From JBGRQB01 sp041725875 (GTDB lineage: Bacteria; Bacteroidota; Ignavibacteria; Ignavibacteriales; Melioribacteraceae), in contig JBGRQB010000008.1 of assembly GCA_041725875.1 (NCBI GenBank), positions 1-59,478 on the forward strand: a stretch of DNA of 59,478 nucleotides, in the 5' to 3' direction. The notes under the pieces are model-generated. The model saw only the letters and a list, made by a program, of their open reading frames with translations. It searched no databases and was not told the DNA's origin. Of the stretch, positions 27,629 to 34,831 are shown piece after piece; position 1 is the first letter of the stretch, and every line of letters starts with the position of its first letter. Both the position numbers and the translations under genes were made by a program.

Positions 27629-28082
27629 AATTCCTCATTGAGAATTCAATCAAAATTAAAATGGAAAAAGTAAAACAATTATTATTAGGACAAATTATCC
27701 TATTTTGTAATTATTTCAAAAGTAATATAATTTCACTTTTATTTTAATGCAAGTATTAATTTGATTTTAAATTGCTTTTTCCAACTAATGCTCTAATCAG
27801 ATAATATTGTCGAATTTCCTTCCTCATTCTTTAGATTTTTTTTACCCTTTATTATCAGGGGTTTCAGAGGGCAACTTACTTTACTATATCTTGAATTGCA
27901 CGAATTAACAATTTATCTTATTTATATAGTTTTAATTTATAATGAGCCGCTAAACTTCAATTTTGAATAATACTATTCCAAAAAATATGATAATGCACTT
28001 TTGTTATCTTTTATTAAAAGTAACCTAACTAGTATTTGATATTAATAATGATTAGTTTTCTTCACTTAATATTGAGGAGCCT
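27629..28082. promoter_or_regulatory. 454-base divergent intergenic region upstream of the act operon
   Basis: No coding sequence is supported here. It separates the act operon (minus) from the gene at 28083 (plus) and must hold the promoters of both. An imperfect operator-like inverted repeat, TAGGA-N7-TCCTA at 27686-27702, lies about 58 bases before the actA start. GAGGAG at 28075-28080 is the ribosome site of the plus-strand gene. The rest is very AT-rich with no convincing promoter that I could assign. Confidence 0.5.
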
Positions 28083-28535
28083 ATGAAAAAGTTAATTTTT
28101 CTTTTCTTGATTGGTTTGTGTGCAAGTTTTTTAGCTGCACAGACTGAAGAAAAAACTGAATTTGAAAAAACCTTGCAAAAACATTTGCAGGCGATTAACG
28201 ACAAAAATTTTAACGAATTCAAATCCACAATTACAGAAAAAAATGAAATAAATCTAATTTTACCAAACGGAATTCATTTCTCAACCAGATCTCAGTTTCT
28301 TAACTTCACCAAAGCCTGGTTTCAGGAAAATACCTGGGAAATGAAATACACAATTCTTTCATTAAAAGAAACTTCTGAAATGGGATTTGTTTTGCTGATG
28401 GTAAATTATTCAGATATTGATGAAAATAAAAATCCATACTCAATTGTTTATTATCTTAATCTGATATTTGAAAAACAAAACGGAAAATGGAAACTGGTTC
28501 ACGATCAAAATACAATGTGTTACGATAAAAAATAA
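28083..28535 (+). CDS. exported NTF2/SnoaL-like protein
   Basis: A 150-residue protein with a clear signal peptide (LIFLFLIGLCASFLAAQ). The mature part starts with a helix, EFEKTLQKHLQAINDKNFNEFKSTI, and ends with NLIFEKQNGKWKLVHDQNT, the pattern of SnoaL/NTF2-like (DUF4440-type) cone folds in which the strand K.GKWK..HDQ closes the pocket. No catalytic residues can be named. It has an excellent GAGGAG site and is followed ten bases later by the DsrE-like gene, probably as one transcript. Function is unknown; a periplasmic ligand-binding role is possible. Confidence 0.75.
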   Translation: MKKLIFLFLIGLCASFLAAQTEEKTEFEKTLQKHLQAINDKNFNEFKSTITEKNEINLILPNGIHFSTRSQFLNFTKAWFQENTWEMKYTILSLKETSEMGFVLLMVNYSDIDENKNPYSIVYYLNLIFEKQNGKWKLVHDQNTMCYDKK

Positions 28536-28544
28536 GGGGAGTTT

Positions 28545-29045
28545 ATGAAAATTCTGAAAACTGCAATCTTTACATTACTGTTCTTTACCTGCCTGTTTGC
28601 TCAAAGTCATTCAACAGAAAAAAAAGTAGATGGTGTTTCTTCTGCAACTGATAAGACTCACAAAGTAGACGGTGTAAGCTCTGCATCTGAAATGGTTGTT
28701 GAAAAAAAATATCAGCGCCTTGCTGTTTTATGGACCACCGATAACAAAGAAGTTTTTACAAAAGTTGTTTTTCCTTATGTGCTAAATTCAAAAAAAATGA
28801 ACTGGTGGGATGAAGTTACTTTAATAGTTTGGGGACCTTCTTCAAAATTACTTGGTTCCGATAAAGAATTACAGGAGTTAATTGGAAAGCTTCGTGAAGA
28901 AGGAATTATTCTTACTGCCTGTAAATGGTGCTCCGATGAGTATAAAGTAAGTGAAATTTTAGCAGATCTGAACATAGATGTAAAATATATGGGTAAACCA
29001 CTTACCGAGTTTTTACAAAATGATTCCAAGGTTATTACTTTTTAA
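28545..29045 (+). CDS. exported DsrE-like protein with duplicated flavinylation-like motif
   Basis: A 166-residue protein. A signal peptide ending at CLFAQS is followed by a 13-residue tandem repeat: KVDGVSSATDKTH at 27-39 and KVDGVSSASEMVV at 40-52. DGVSSAT resembles the D-x-x-S/T-G-A-T sequence that ApbE modifies with FMN, except that the glycine is serine. From about residue 55, RLAVLWTTDNKEVFTKVVFPYVLNS and WWDEVTLIVWGPSSKLLGSDKELQELIGKL and a lone CKWC match the DsrE/DsrF fold. A periplasmic redox or sulfur-related role is possible; the flavin idea is speculative. A terminator follows. Confidence 0.72.
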   Translation: MKILKTAIFTLLFFTCLFAQSHSTEKKVDGVSSATDKTHKVDGVSSASEMVVEKKYQRLAVLWTTDNKEVFTKVVFPYVLNSKKMNWWDEVTLIVWGPSSKLLGSDKELQELIGKLREEGIILTACKWCSDEYKVSEILADLNIDVKYMGKPLTEFLQNDSKVITF

Positions 29046-29050
29046 AGTTT

Positions 29051-29080
29051 TAAAGCTGTCCACAAAGACAGCTTTTTTTT
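29051..29080 (+). terminator. rho-independent terminator after the DsrE-like gene
   Basis: Nine-base stem AAAGCTGTC/GACAGCTTT (29052-29060 and 29067-29075) with a six-base loop and a run of Ts. The core is nearly the same as the hairpin at 31162, so the ATPase/DUF4276 cassette lies between two related terminators. Confidence 0.9.
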
Positions 29081-29220
29081 ATTTCCTCATTATTCCACAA
29101 TAACAACTCTCTCTTATTTTGAAGTAGTTTTTAATTACGACTATATATAACTTTACAATTAGAATATTTTGCTTCTGTTTCACTGAAAGTAATTTACAAC
29201 TCATTAACAGGGAATCTAAT

Positions 29221-30495
29221 ATGGCAATAATTGAAGGTTTAAGAGTTAAAAACTTTGGAGCACTAAAAGATGTTACTCTTGGGAGATTATGGGATCAACA
29301 ATCAGCAAAACCATTAACTCCTTTAACAGTTGTTATTGGAAAAAATGGTGTTGGTAAAAGTACTTTATTTGATGCCTTTGGTTTTTTGGCAGATTGTCTC
29401 AAATCAGGTGTAGAAGAAGCCTGTGATATCAGAGGACGTGGCGGTTTTGGAAAAATCAGATCTCAAAATCAAACTGGTCCGATTGAGTTTGGAGTTTATT
29501 ATCGCGAAAACAGAAACTCTAGACCAATTACCTATGAACTTTCTATTGATCAAGATAATTTTCACCGCCCTTATGTTTTGAAAGAGCGCCTAAGACAGCG
29601 TCGTAAAGGACAAAAAGTCGGATGGCCATTTTCCTTTTTAATGTTAAATGAAGGAAAAGGCGTAGTTTGGAAAGGTGATATAGAAGGTATCAAAGAAGAC
29701 AAAGATGACTTCGATCTTCTAAAACTTATGCAAGATATAGAGACTGAAGAATCTAGAGAAACTGAAATTGTAGAGTTGGAAGATAAAAGAAAGCTTGGAA
29801 TTGCCACTTTAGGTTCTCTTAAACAACACCCCAGAATTTCTTCCTTTAGAAAATTTATTGAAGGATGGTATTTAAGTTATTTTACTCCTGACGCAGCACG
29901 TGATTTACCATTAGCAGGACCACAAAAACACCTTAATATTCATGGTGACAACTTAGCAAATGTAGTACAGTTTATGGAAAGAGAACACCCTAAAAAATTT
30001 GAAAATATTCTCAGTAATATTGCTGACAAAATTCCCGGAATTAAAAAAATTGAAACAGAAAGAACAAATGACGGTAGACTATTACTAAAATTCAATAATA
30101 AAGGATTTGAAGATCCGTTTTATGCTCAACAAATGTCTGATGGAACATTAAAAGTTTTTGCGTACTTGCTTCTATTAGAAGATCCTACACCTCCTCCTTT
30201 TCTTTGTATTGAAGAACCGGAAAACGGATTGTATCACAAACTACTGGAAATTTTAGCAGAAGAATTTCGAACTCATGCTACTGGTCGTAAACATGATTCT
30301 CAAATCTTTATAACAACTCATCAACCATATTTTGTCGATGCACTTAGACCCGAAGAAGTTTTTATACTTGAAAAAGATTCAGATGGATTTTCAACTATTA
30401 AGAGAGCCAGTGATATCGATATTGTAAAAAATATGGTAGATGAAGGACTACCTTTAGGTAGTTTATGGTATAGCGATTATCTGGATGCGAGGTAA
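29221..30495 (+). CDS. AAA15/AAA21-type ATPase of a two-gene cassette
   Basis: A 424-residue ABC/SMC-like ATPase. The Walker A loop is GKNGVGKSTLF at about 40-50, a signature-like QMSDGTLKVFAYLLLLE at about 302-318, Walker B CIEEPENGL at about 328-336, and an H-loop ITTHQPYFVDAL at about 361-372. This is the layout of AAA_15/AAA_21 proteins, which accompany many phage-defence systems, rather than of ABC transporters. No membrane segment or signal. It ends one base before the DUF4276-like partner. I infer a defence role from the pairing; DNA repair or replication checkpoint functions remain possible. Confidence 0.85.
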   Translation: MAIIEGLRVKNFGALKDVTLGRLWDQQSAKPLTPLTVVIGKNGVGKSTLFDAFGFLADCLKSGVEEACDIRGRGGFGKIRSQNQTGPIEFGVYYRENRNSRPITYELSIDQDNFHRPYVLKERLRQRRKGQKVGWPFSFLMLNEGKGVVWKGDIEGIKEDKDDFDLLKLMQDIETEESRETEIVELEDKRKLGIATLGSLKQHPRISSFRKFIEGWYLSYFTPDAARDLPLAGPQKHLNIHGDNLANVVQFMEREHPKKFENILSNIADKIPGIKKIETERTNDGRLLLKFNNKGFEDPFYAQQMSDGTLKVFAYLLLLEDPTPPPFLCIEEPENGLYHKLLEILAEEFRTHATGRKHDSQIFITTHQPYFVDALRPEEVFILEKDSDGFSTIKRASDIDIVKNMVDEGLPLGSLWYSDYLDAR

Positions 30496-30496
30496 T

Positions 30497-31156
30497 ATGT
30501 ATTTTGAAATATTCGTTGAAGACCAATCCGGGAAAAAAATGCTGGACATACTAATGCCTAAAATAATAGGTGAAGAACATTCATTCAAGGTAACCGCATA
30601 CAAAGGTCTTGGAAGAATTCCAAGAGATCTAGGTAACTCAAGAAATGTTCAACATCGCATATTATTACAGAGATTACCCCAACTATTGAACGGATGCGGA
30701 AAGACTTTTCATGGGTATGGAAATAACTACAAAGCGGCCGTTATCGTTGTTTGTGATCTAGATAATAAGTGTCTAAAAGAATTTCGACAAGAATTACTTG
30801 AAGTTTTAAATAATTGTCATACAAAACCAGAAACAAGATTTTGCGTTGCTATTGAAGAAGGTGAATCTTGGTTATTGGGTGACATTGATGCTATAACTAC
30901 TGCATATCCAAACTGTAAGAAAAACTTACTGGAAGAATATGAAAATGATTCGATCTGCGGCACTTGGGAAACTATGGCCAATGCCCTTTATCCAGGCGGT
31001 TCTCAAGTTTTAGCAGATAAAGGTTATCAGATATCCGGAAAAGAAAAAGCAACCTGGGCTGAGAAAATTTCACCCCATATAAACATCGATAGTAATAAGT
31101 CCCCCAGTTTTAAATATTTTAAATCAAAAATTGACGAATTGATCGCTATTGAATAA
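30497..31156 (+). CDS. DUF4276-like protein, partner of the ATPase
   Basis: A 219-residue protein beginning at the ATG at 30497, preceded by GAGGT inside the end of the ATPase gene; an earlier ATG at 30485 lacks a ribosome site. Motifs are MYFEIFVEDQSGKKML near the start, VIVVCDLDNKC at about 93 and CVAIEEGESWLLGD at about 122-135. The DxD and the E...E.W.LAD-like block fit the DUF4276 family, often described as TOPRIM-like, in which acidic residues bind metal for nuclease activity. I infer that it is the effector and the ATPase is the sensor, as in the PARIS type of system (ATPase plus TOPRIM protein), but homology is not tested. Confidence 0.75.
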   Translation: MYFEIFVEDQSGKKMLDILMPKIIGEEHSFKVTAYKGLGRIPRDLGNSRNVQHRILLQRLPQLLNGCGKTFHGYGNNYKAAVIVVCDLDNKCLKEFRQELLEVLNNCHTKPETRFCVAIEEGESWLLGDIDAITTAYPNCKKNLLEEYENDSICGTWETMANALYPGGSQVLADKGYQISGKEKATWAEKISPHINIDSNKSPSFKYFKSKIDELIAIE

Positions 31157-31183
31157 AAAAAAGGCTGTCTAAACAGACAGCCT
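31154..31183. terminator. terminator between convergent DUF4276-like gene and hcp
   Basis: Perfect nine-base arms AGGCTGTCT (31162-31170) and AGACAGCCT (31175-31183) with a four-base loop. The A run at 31154-31161 becomes a T run on the minus strand, so it best terminates hcp. On the plus strand the following T tract is poor. Confidence 0.8.
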
Positions 31184-31221
31184 AATATTTCTTTTCACTT
31201 AAATAATCTTGATCTGTTATT

Positions 31222-32877
31222 TTAAGCTTGTCCCATAATTTCAGCAACGTCGGCTTTTACATCGCCAATAGCTTTTATATCAAAGTTTTCAACCAATACT
31301 TTTGCAACGTTTGGTGATAAGAATGCAGGAAGAGTTGGCCCTAAGCGGATACCTTTAACTCCAAGGAACAATAAAGCAAGTAATACAATTACAGCTTTCT
31401 GCTCATACCAGGCAATGTCAAATGCAAGTGGTAAATCGTTAATATCTTCTAAACCAAAAGCTTCTTTAAGTTTTAGTGCAATTACTGCCAATGAGTATGA
31501 GTCGTTACACTGACCAGCATCAAGTACTCTTGGAATACCGCCGATATCACCTAATTCTAATTTATTATATCTGTATTTAGCACATCCTGCTGTAAGGATA
31601 ACAGCTTCCTGTGGAAGTTCCTGTGCTAAATCTGTGAAATAGCTTCTGCCTTTTTGACGACCGTCGCAACCAGCCATTACAACAAACTTTTTAATTGCAC
31701 CTGACTTAACAGCTTCAACAACTTTATCCGCAACTGCCATAACCTGATTGTGTGCAAATCCGCCAACAATTTTACCAGTTTCAATTTCAGTAGGAGCTTC
31801 ACATTTTTTAGCTAATTCAATTACTTCTGAAAAATCTTTTGTACCATCTTCTTTAACTTTTACAGATTTTAATCCCGGGTAACCCACAAGACCAGTTGTA
31901 AAAATTCTTTCCTGATAAGCATCTTTTACAGGAGTGATACAGTTTGTAGTCATAACGATAGGACCGTTAAATTTGGTAAACTCTTCACCCTGTTTCCACC
32001 AGGCGTTTCCGTAGTTACCAACAAAGTGGCTGTATTTTTTGAAAGCAGGATAGTAGTGAGCAGGTAACATTTCTGAGTGAGTATAAACATCAACACCTGT
32101 ACCTTCAGTCTGCTCAAGCAACTGCTGCATATCTTTAAGGTCGTGACCTGAAATAAGGATACCGGGATTTGTTCCTACACCAATATTAACTTCAGTAATT
32201 TCAGGGTTACCATAAGTTTCAGTGTTTGCTTTATCTAACAATGCCATTACATCAACACCATACTTACCTGTTTCCATAACAAGGGCAATTGTTTCATCAA
32301 CTGTTAATTCATCATTAGTTAATTCTTTTAATGCTTTCTGAACAAAAACATTACATTCTTCACTGTCATAACCTAAAACATTTGCGTGATCTAAGTAAGC
32401 AGCCATACCTTTAAGACCGAATAAAATTAAATCTCTTAAAGATCTTACATCTTCGTTATCAGATGCTTTGAAAGTTTCAACTTCATTTGCTTTTGCGTTG
32501 ATTGCTTCATCAGAACCCGGAGTCCAAGTTGCACAATCAGGAAGATTTTCATCCATTTTACCGCCGGCAGCTTCAATGGCAGTGATATATTCTTTTCTTA
32601 AATCTATACCTTTCTGAACATTCTTTTTGAAATCAGCTTCGTCAAAGCTAACATTTGTAACAGCAGTGAAAAGAGTTTCAACAAAGTAGGTGTTACCTTC
32701 TTTAATTTCTATTCCCATTTCTCTGGCTTTAACACTGTAGTAAGCAAGTCCTTTTACTACGTACATTGATAATTCTCTTAAGTTTGATACGTCGGCGCTA
32801 ATACCGCAAACTCCGAAGTTTCCTTCGCATCCAGTGCCTTTTGCAGCTTCCTGGCATTGATAACAAAACATACTCAT
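31222..32877 (-). CDS. hcp: hybrid-cluster protein (hydroxylamine reductase)
   Basis: A 551-residue Hcp. The N-terminal cluster ligands are CYQCQEAAKGTGC and a further cysteine in FGVCG: spacing CX2CX8CX6C, which resembles class I proteins of anaerobes with a 4Fe-4S cluster. The hybrid 4Fe-2S-2O cluster residues can be seen in ILISGHDLKDM, YTHSEMLPAH, TNCITP, AGCDGRQKGRSY, ILTAGCAKYRYN and DAGQCNDSYSLAVIAL. Hcp reduces hydroxylamine in vitro and is an NO reductase under nitrosative stress in enterobacteria. It is read after the ferredoxin gene, with a hairpin in the 172-base gap, and probably shares the FNR-type control site at 33977. Confidence 0.97.
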   Translation of the reverse strand: MSMFCYQCQEAAKGTGCEGNFGVCGISADVSNLRELSMYVVKGLAYYSVKAREMGIEIKEGNTYFVETLFTAVTNVSFDEADFKKNVQKGIDLRKEYITAIEAAGGKMDENLPDCATWTPGSDEAINAKANEVETFKASDNEDVRSLRDLILFGLKGMAAYLDHANVLGYDSEECNVFVQKALKELTNDELTVDETIALVMETGKYGVDVMALLDKANTETYGNPEITEVNIGVGTNPGILISGHDLKDMQQLLEQTEGTGVDVYTHSEMLPAHYYPAFKKYSHFVGNYGNAWWKQGEEFTKFNGPIVMTTNCITPVKDAYQERIFTTGLVGYPGLKSVKVKEDGTKDFSEVIELAKKCEAPTEIETGKIVGGFAHNQVMAVADKVVEAVKSGAIKKFVVMAGCDGRQKGRSYFTDLAQELPQEAVILTAGCAKYRYNKLELGDIGGIPRVLDAGQCNDSYSLAVIALKLKEAFGLEDINDLPLAFDIAWYEQKAVIVLLALLFLGVKGIRLGPTLPAFLSPNVAKVLVENFDIKAIGDVKADVAEIMGQA

Positions 32878-33008
32878 CTACATATTCCTTTTTTTATTAT
32901 TTCAAATTTTTAGTGCTTTTAATCTTCGAATGGCTAGGTGCCATAATTAAACATTTATTATTTTCAGAATTTTTTATCTGATTTATCTCTAAAAAAATTT
33001 CAATCTTT

Positions 33009-33028
33009 GCGCGGATCTTTCTCCGCGC
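33009..33028 (-). promoter_or_regulatory. GC-rich hairpin between the ferredoxin gene and hcp
   Basis: Seven-base arms GCGCGGA/TCCGCGC with a six-base loop, standing out in an AT-rich gap. On the minus strand it lies after the ferredoxin stop and is not followed by a clean T run, so it could be an attenuator or an mRNA processing/stability element that sets the ratio between ferredoxin and Hcp. A second inverted repeat, ATGGC-N5-GCCAT, is at 32930-32944 nearer to hcp. Confidence 0.5.
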
Positions 33029-33049
33029 ATTCAACAAACTTTCTATTAA

Positions 33050-33901
33050 CTAAACCCACTCTTCTTTCAAAATTCCGCCATCAATACCAACTACAACAAC
33101 TTTTAGAGGAATTTTTCTTTCAGCTTCCATCACTGCCTGCTGTGCTAATCTTAATAAACCGCCGCAGCAAGGAACCTGCATAATCATAACAGTAAGAGTG
33201 TTTATTTTTGCCTGATCAATCATAGCTTTTACTTTTTCAATATATACTTCCTGACCGCTGTCAAGTTTTGGACAAGCAATTGCCAAGGTTCTGTCTTTTA
33301 GATAATCTTTATGAAAATCTCCGTGAGCAAATGCGCAGCAATCAGCAGCAAGTAAAACATCAGATCCCTGAAAATGAGGTGCAACAGGAGAAACAAGGTG
33401 TAACTGAACCGGCCAGTGAGTTAATTGTGATGGTCTTACTCCTGCATCAGAAACTGTTTCTTGTGGTTTTTCTTCGCCAAATGAAAATGACTGTGAGCCG
33501 GGGCAACCGCCGCCGCCATGATGGTGGTGATGTTTTTTATCTTCTAAATTCACTTCTATACCTCGCTCTTTTAATGTTCCTAATGCTATATTTAAAAATT
33601 CTGTCTGATTGTGATCTTTCAAATGCTTCAAGTGAGCTTTGATTGTGTTTTCGCCGGCCGGAATAATATTTTCTTCCATAACTCTTTTTTCATCGTAAGG
33701 TTCAGCTTCTCTTTCAATTGTTTTAATTGCTCCTACCGGACAAGTTCCCAGGCAGGCTCCCAAACCGTCACAAAACAAATCACTTATCAATCTGGCTTTC
33801 CCGTCAATAATCTGTAAAGCGCCTTCAGGACATCCAGGTATACAATCTCCGCAACCTGTGCAAAGTTCTTCATTTATTTCGATCATTTGTCTTACAGCCA
33901 T
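33050..33901 (-). CDS. ferredoxin-type partner of Hcp with histidine/glycine-rich linker
   Basis: A 283-residue cytoplasmic protein. The first 65 residues are a two-cluster ferredoxin (CTGCGDCIPGCPEGAL and CDGLGACLGTCPVGAI). A linker of about 60 residues contains five histidines followed by four glycines and CPGS. The C-terminal domain contains LLAADCCAFAHGDFH, LAIACPKLD and VPCCGGLLRLAQQA; this domain is common in anaerobic 4Fe-4S proteins encoded next to hcp and may bind another cluster. It probably supplies electrons to Hcp, in place of the Hcr reductase of enterobacteria. AAAGGAG lies before the ATG. Divergent from the Crp/Fnr gene. Confidence 0.88.
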   Translation of the reverse strand: MAVRQMIEINEELCTGCGDCIPGCPEGALQIIDGKARLISDLFCDGLGACLGTCPVGAIKTIEREAEPYDEKRVMEENIIPAGENTIKAHLKHLKDHNQTEFLNIALGTLKERGIEVNLEDKKHHHHHGGGGCPGSQSFSFGEEKPQETVSDAGVRPSQLTHWPVQLHLVSPVAPHFQGSDVLLAADCCAFAHGDFHKDYLKDRTLAIACPKLDSGQEVYIEKVKAMIDQAKINTLTVMIMQVPCCGGLLRLAQQAVMEAERKIPLKVVVVGIDGGILKEEWV

Positions 33902-33974
33902 TTTGTGCTCCTTTCAAAAAATTTAACTCATTTTTAATTTCTACTCTAAATTTATACTCGTTTGAATGGCTTTT

Positions 33975-33992
33975 CCTTGACCCGAATCAAGG
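33975..33992. promoter_or_regulatory. FNR-type operator between ferredoxin/hcp and the Crp/Fnr gene
   Basis: Palindrome CCTTGACCCGAATCAAGG. Its core TTGAC-N4-ATCAA (33977-33990) matches the FNR/DNR consensus TTGAT-N4-ATCAA with one mismatch. It sits 74-76 bases from both divergent start codons. The neighbouring regulator has the E..SR recognition helix of FNR-like proteins, which fits this half-site. Confidence 0.75.
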
Positions 33993-34067
33993 TTTTGATT
34001 TTTTTTCTCATTTTTTCAATTTTTTTTGTCATACATTTGTGATAAGGATATTTAATCAGGAAAAAGA

Positions 34068-34715
34068 ATGAATAAAATAGAAAGAATTAAAGAATCCGGC
34101 TTTGTTACGGGATTTTCGGAAAAAAATCGCGAAAAATTGATAGAAAACGGGAAATTACGCGAAACTCGCAAAAAAGAAATAATATTTTTGGAAGGAGATC
34201 GCGGTCATTCATTCTATATATGTATAAGCGGAAATGTACAGCTTACAAAAACTTCACCAGATGGAAAAGAGATTGTTATAAAAGTTATAAAACCGGGCGA
34301 AATCTTTGCCGAGGTTATCCTTTTTGAAAAAGATATATATCCTGTTACCGCAATTGCAGTAAGTAACTCCGATATTTTTGAAATCAGCAAACCCGATTTT
34401 TTATCTCTTCTTGATGAAAAATCGTTTCGTGAAGATTTTATCCGCTCTCTTATCCGTAAACAAAGATATCTTACCGAACAGATTAAATATCTTACCATTC
34501 ACGATGTTGAAGACAGGTTATTCAATTTTCTCAAAGAACAATTTGGCGATGAAACAGAAATTATTTTGTCATTATCCAAAAAAGATGTTGCAGCTGCAAT
34601 AGGCACCACTCCAGAAACTTTATCCAGATTAATATTGCGGTTATCCAAAGAAAATATCCTCTCCTGGGAGGGTAAAAAAATTACATTGCTGAAAAATTTG
34701 AATAAAGACTATTAA
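34068..34715 (+). CDS. Crp/Fnr family regulator, HcpR/DNR-like
   Basis: A 215-residue transcription factor: cyclic-nucleotide-type sensor domain (about 15-130), a dimer helix, and a winged helix with KKDVAAAIGTTPETLSRLILRL at about 175-196. The recognition helix ETLSR carries E, S and R at the positions that read TTGA half-sites in FNR. The N-terminal cysteine cluster of Fnr is missing; only one cysteine is present, so it does not sense oxygen through a 4Fe-4S cluster. Being divergent from ferredoxin-hcp, it is most like HcpR or DNR, some of which bind heme and sense NO. It probably activates hcp and possibly itself. Confidence 0.88.
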   Translation: MNKIERIKESGFVTGFSEKNREKLIENGKLRETRKKEIIFLEGDRGHSFYICISGNVQLTKTSPDGKEIVIKVIKPGEIFAEVILFEKDIYPVTAIAVSNSDIFEISKPDFLSLLDEKSFREDFIRSLIRKQRYLTEQIKYLTIHDVEDRLFNFLKEQFGDETEIILSLSKKDVAAAIGTTPETLSRLILRLSKENILSWEGKKITLLKNLNKDY

Positions 34716-34798
34716 TTAAGACTCAGACTCCGAATATAATAAATTCGTTCTTAATTTCAGACTTTTTTTTCTGATTACAGTCAAAAATTTTTTAATAG

Positions 34799-34824
34799 CC
34801 CCTGAAGGTCAATGCCCTCAGGGG
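34799..34824. terminator. terminator between convergent Crp/Fnr and chemoreceptor genes
   Basis: Arms CCCCTGA (34799-34805) and TCAGGGG (34818-34824) with a 12-base spacer that can pair further (GG/CC). Followed by TTT on the plus side; on the minus side it lies just past the chemoreceptor stop. Confidence 0.65.
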
Positions 34825-34831
34825 TTTATAG

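Noticed and set aside
28036..28049. Possible FNR box (TTGAT-ATTA-ATAAT) before the NTF2-like gene
   Set aside because: The right half-site has two mismatches and AT-rich DNA gives such matches often by chance.
33514..33532. Histidine run in the ferredoxin looks like a cloning tag
   Set aside because: It is inside a continuous native gene with genomic context on both sides; no vector sequence, so contamination is not a good explanation.
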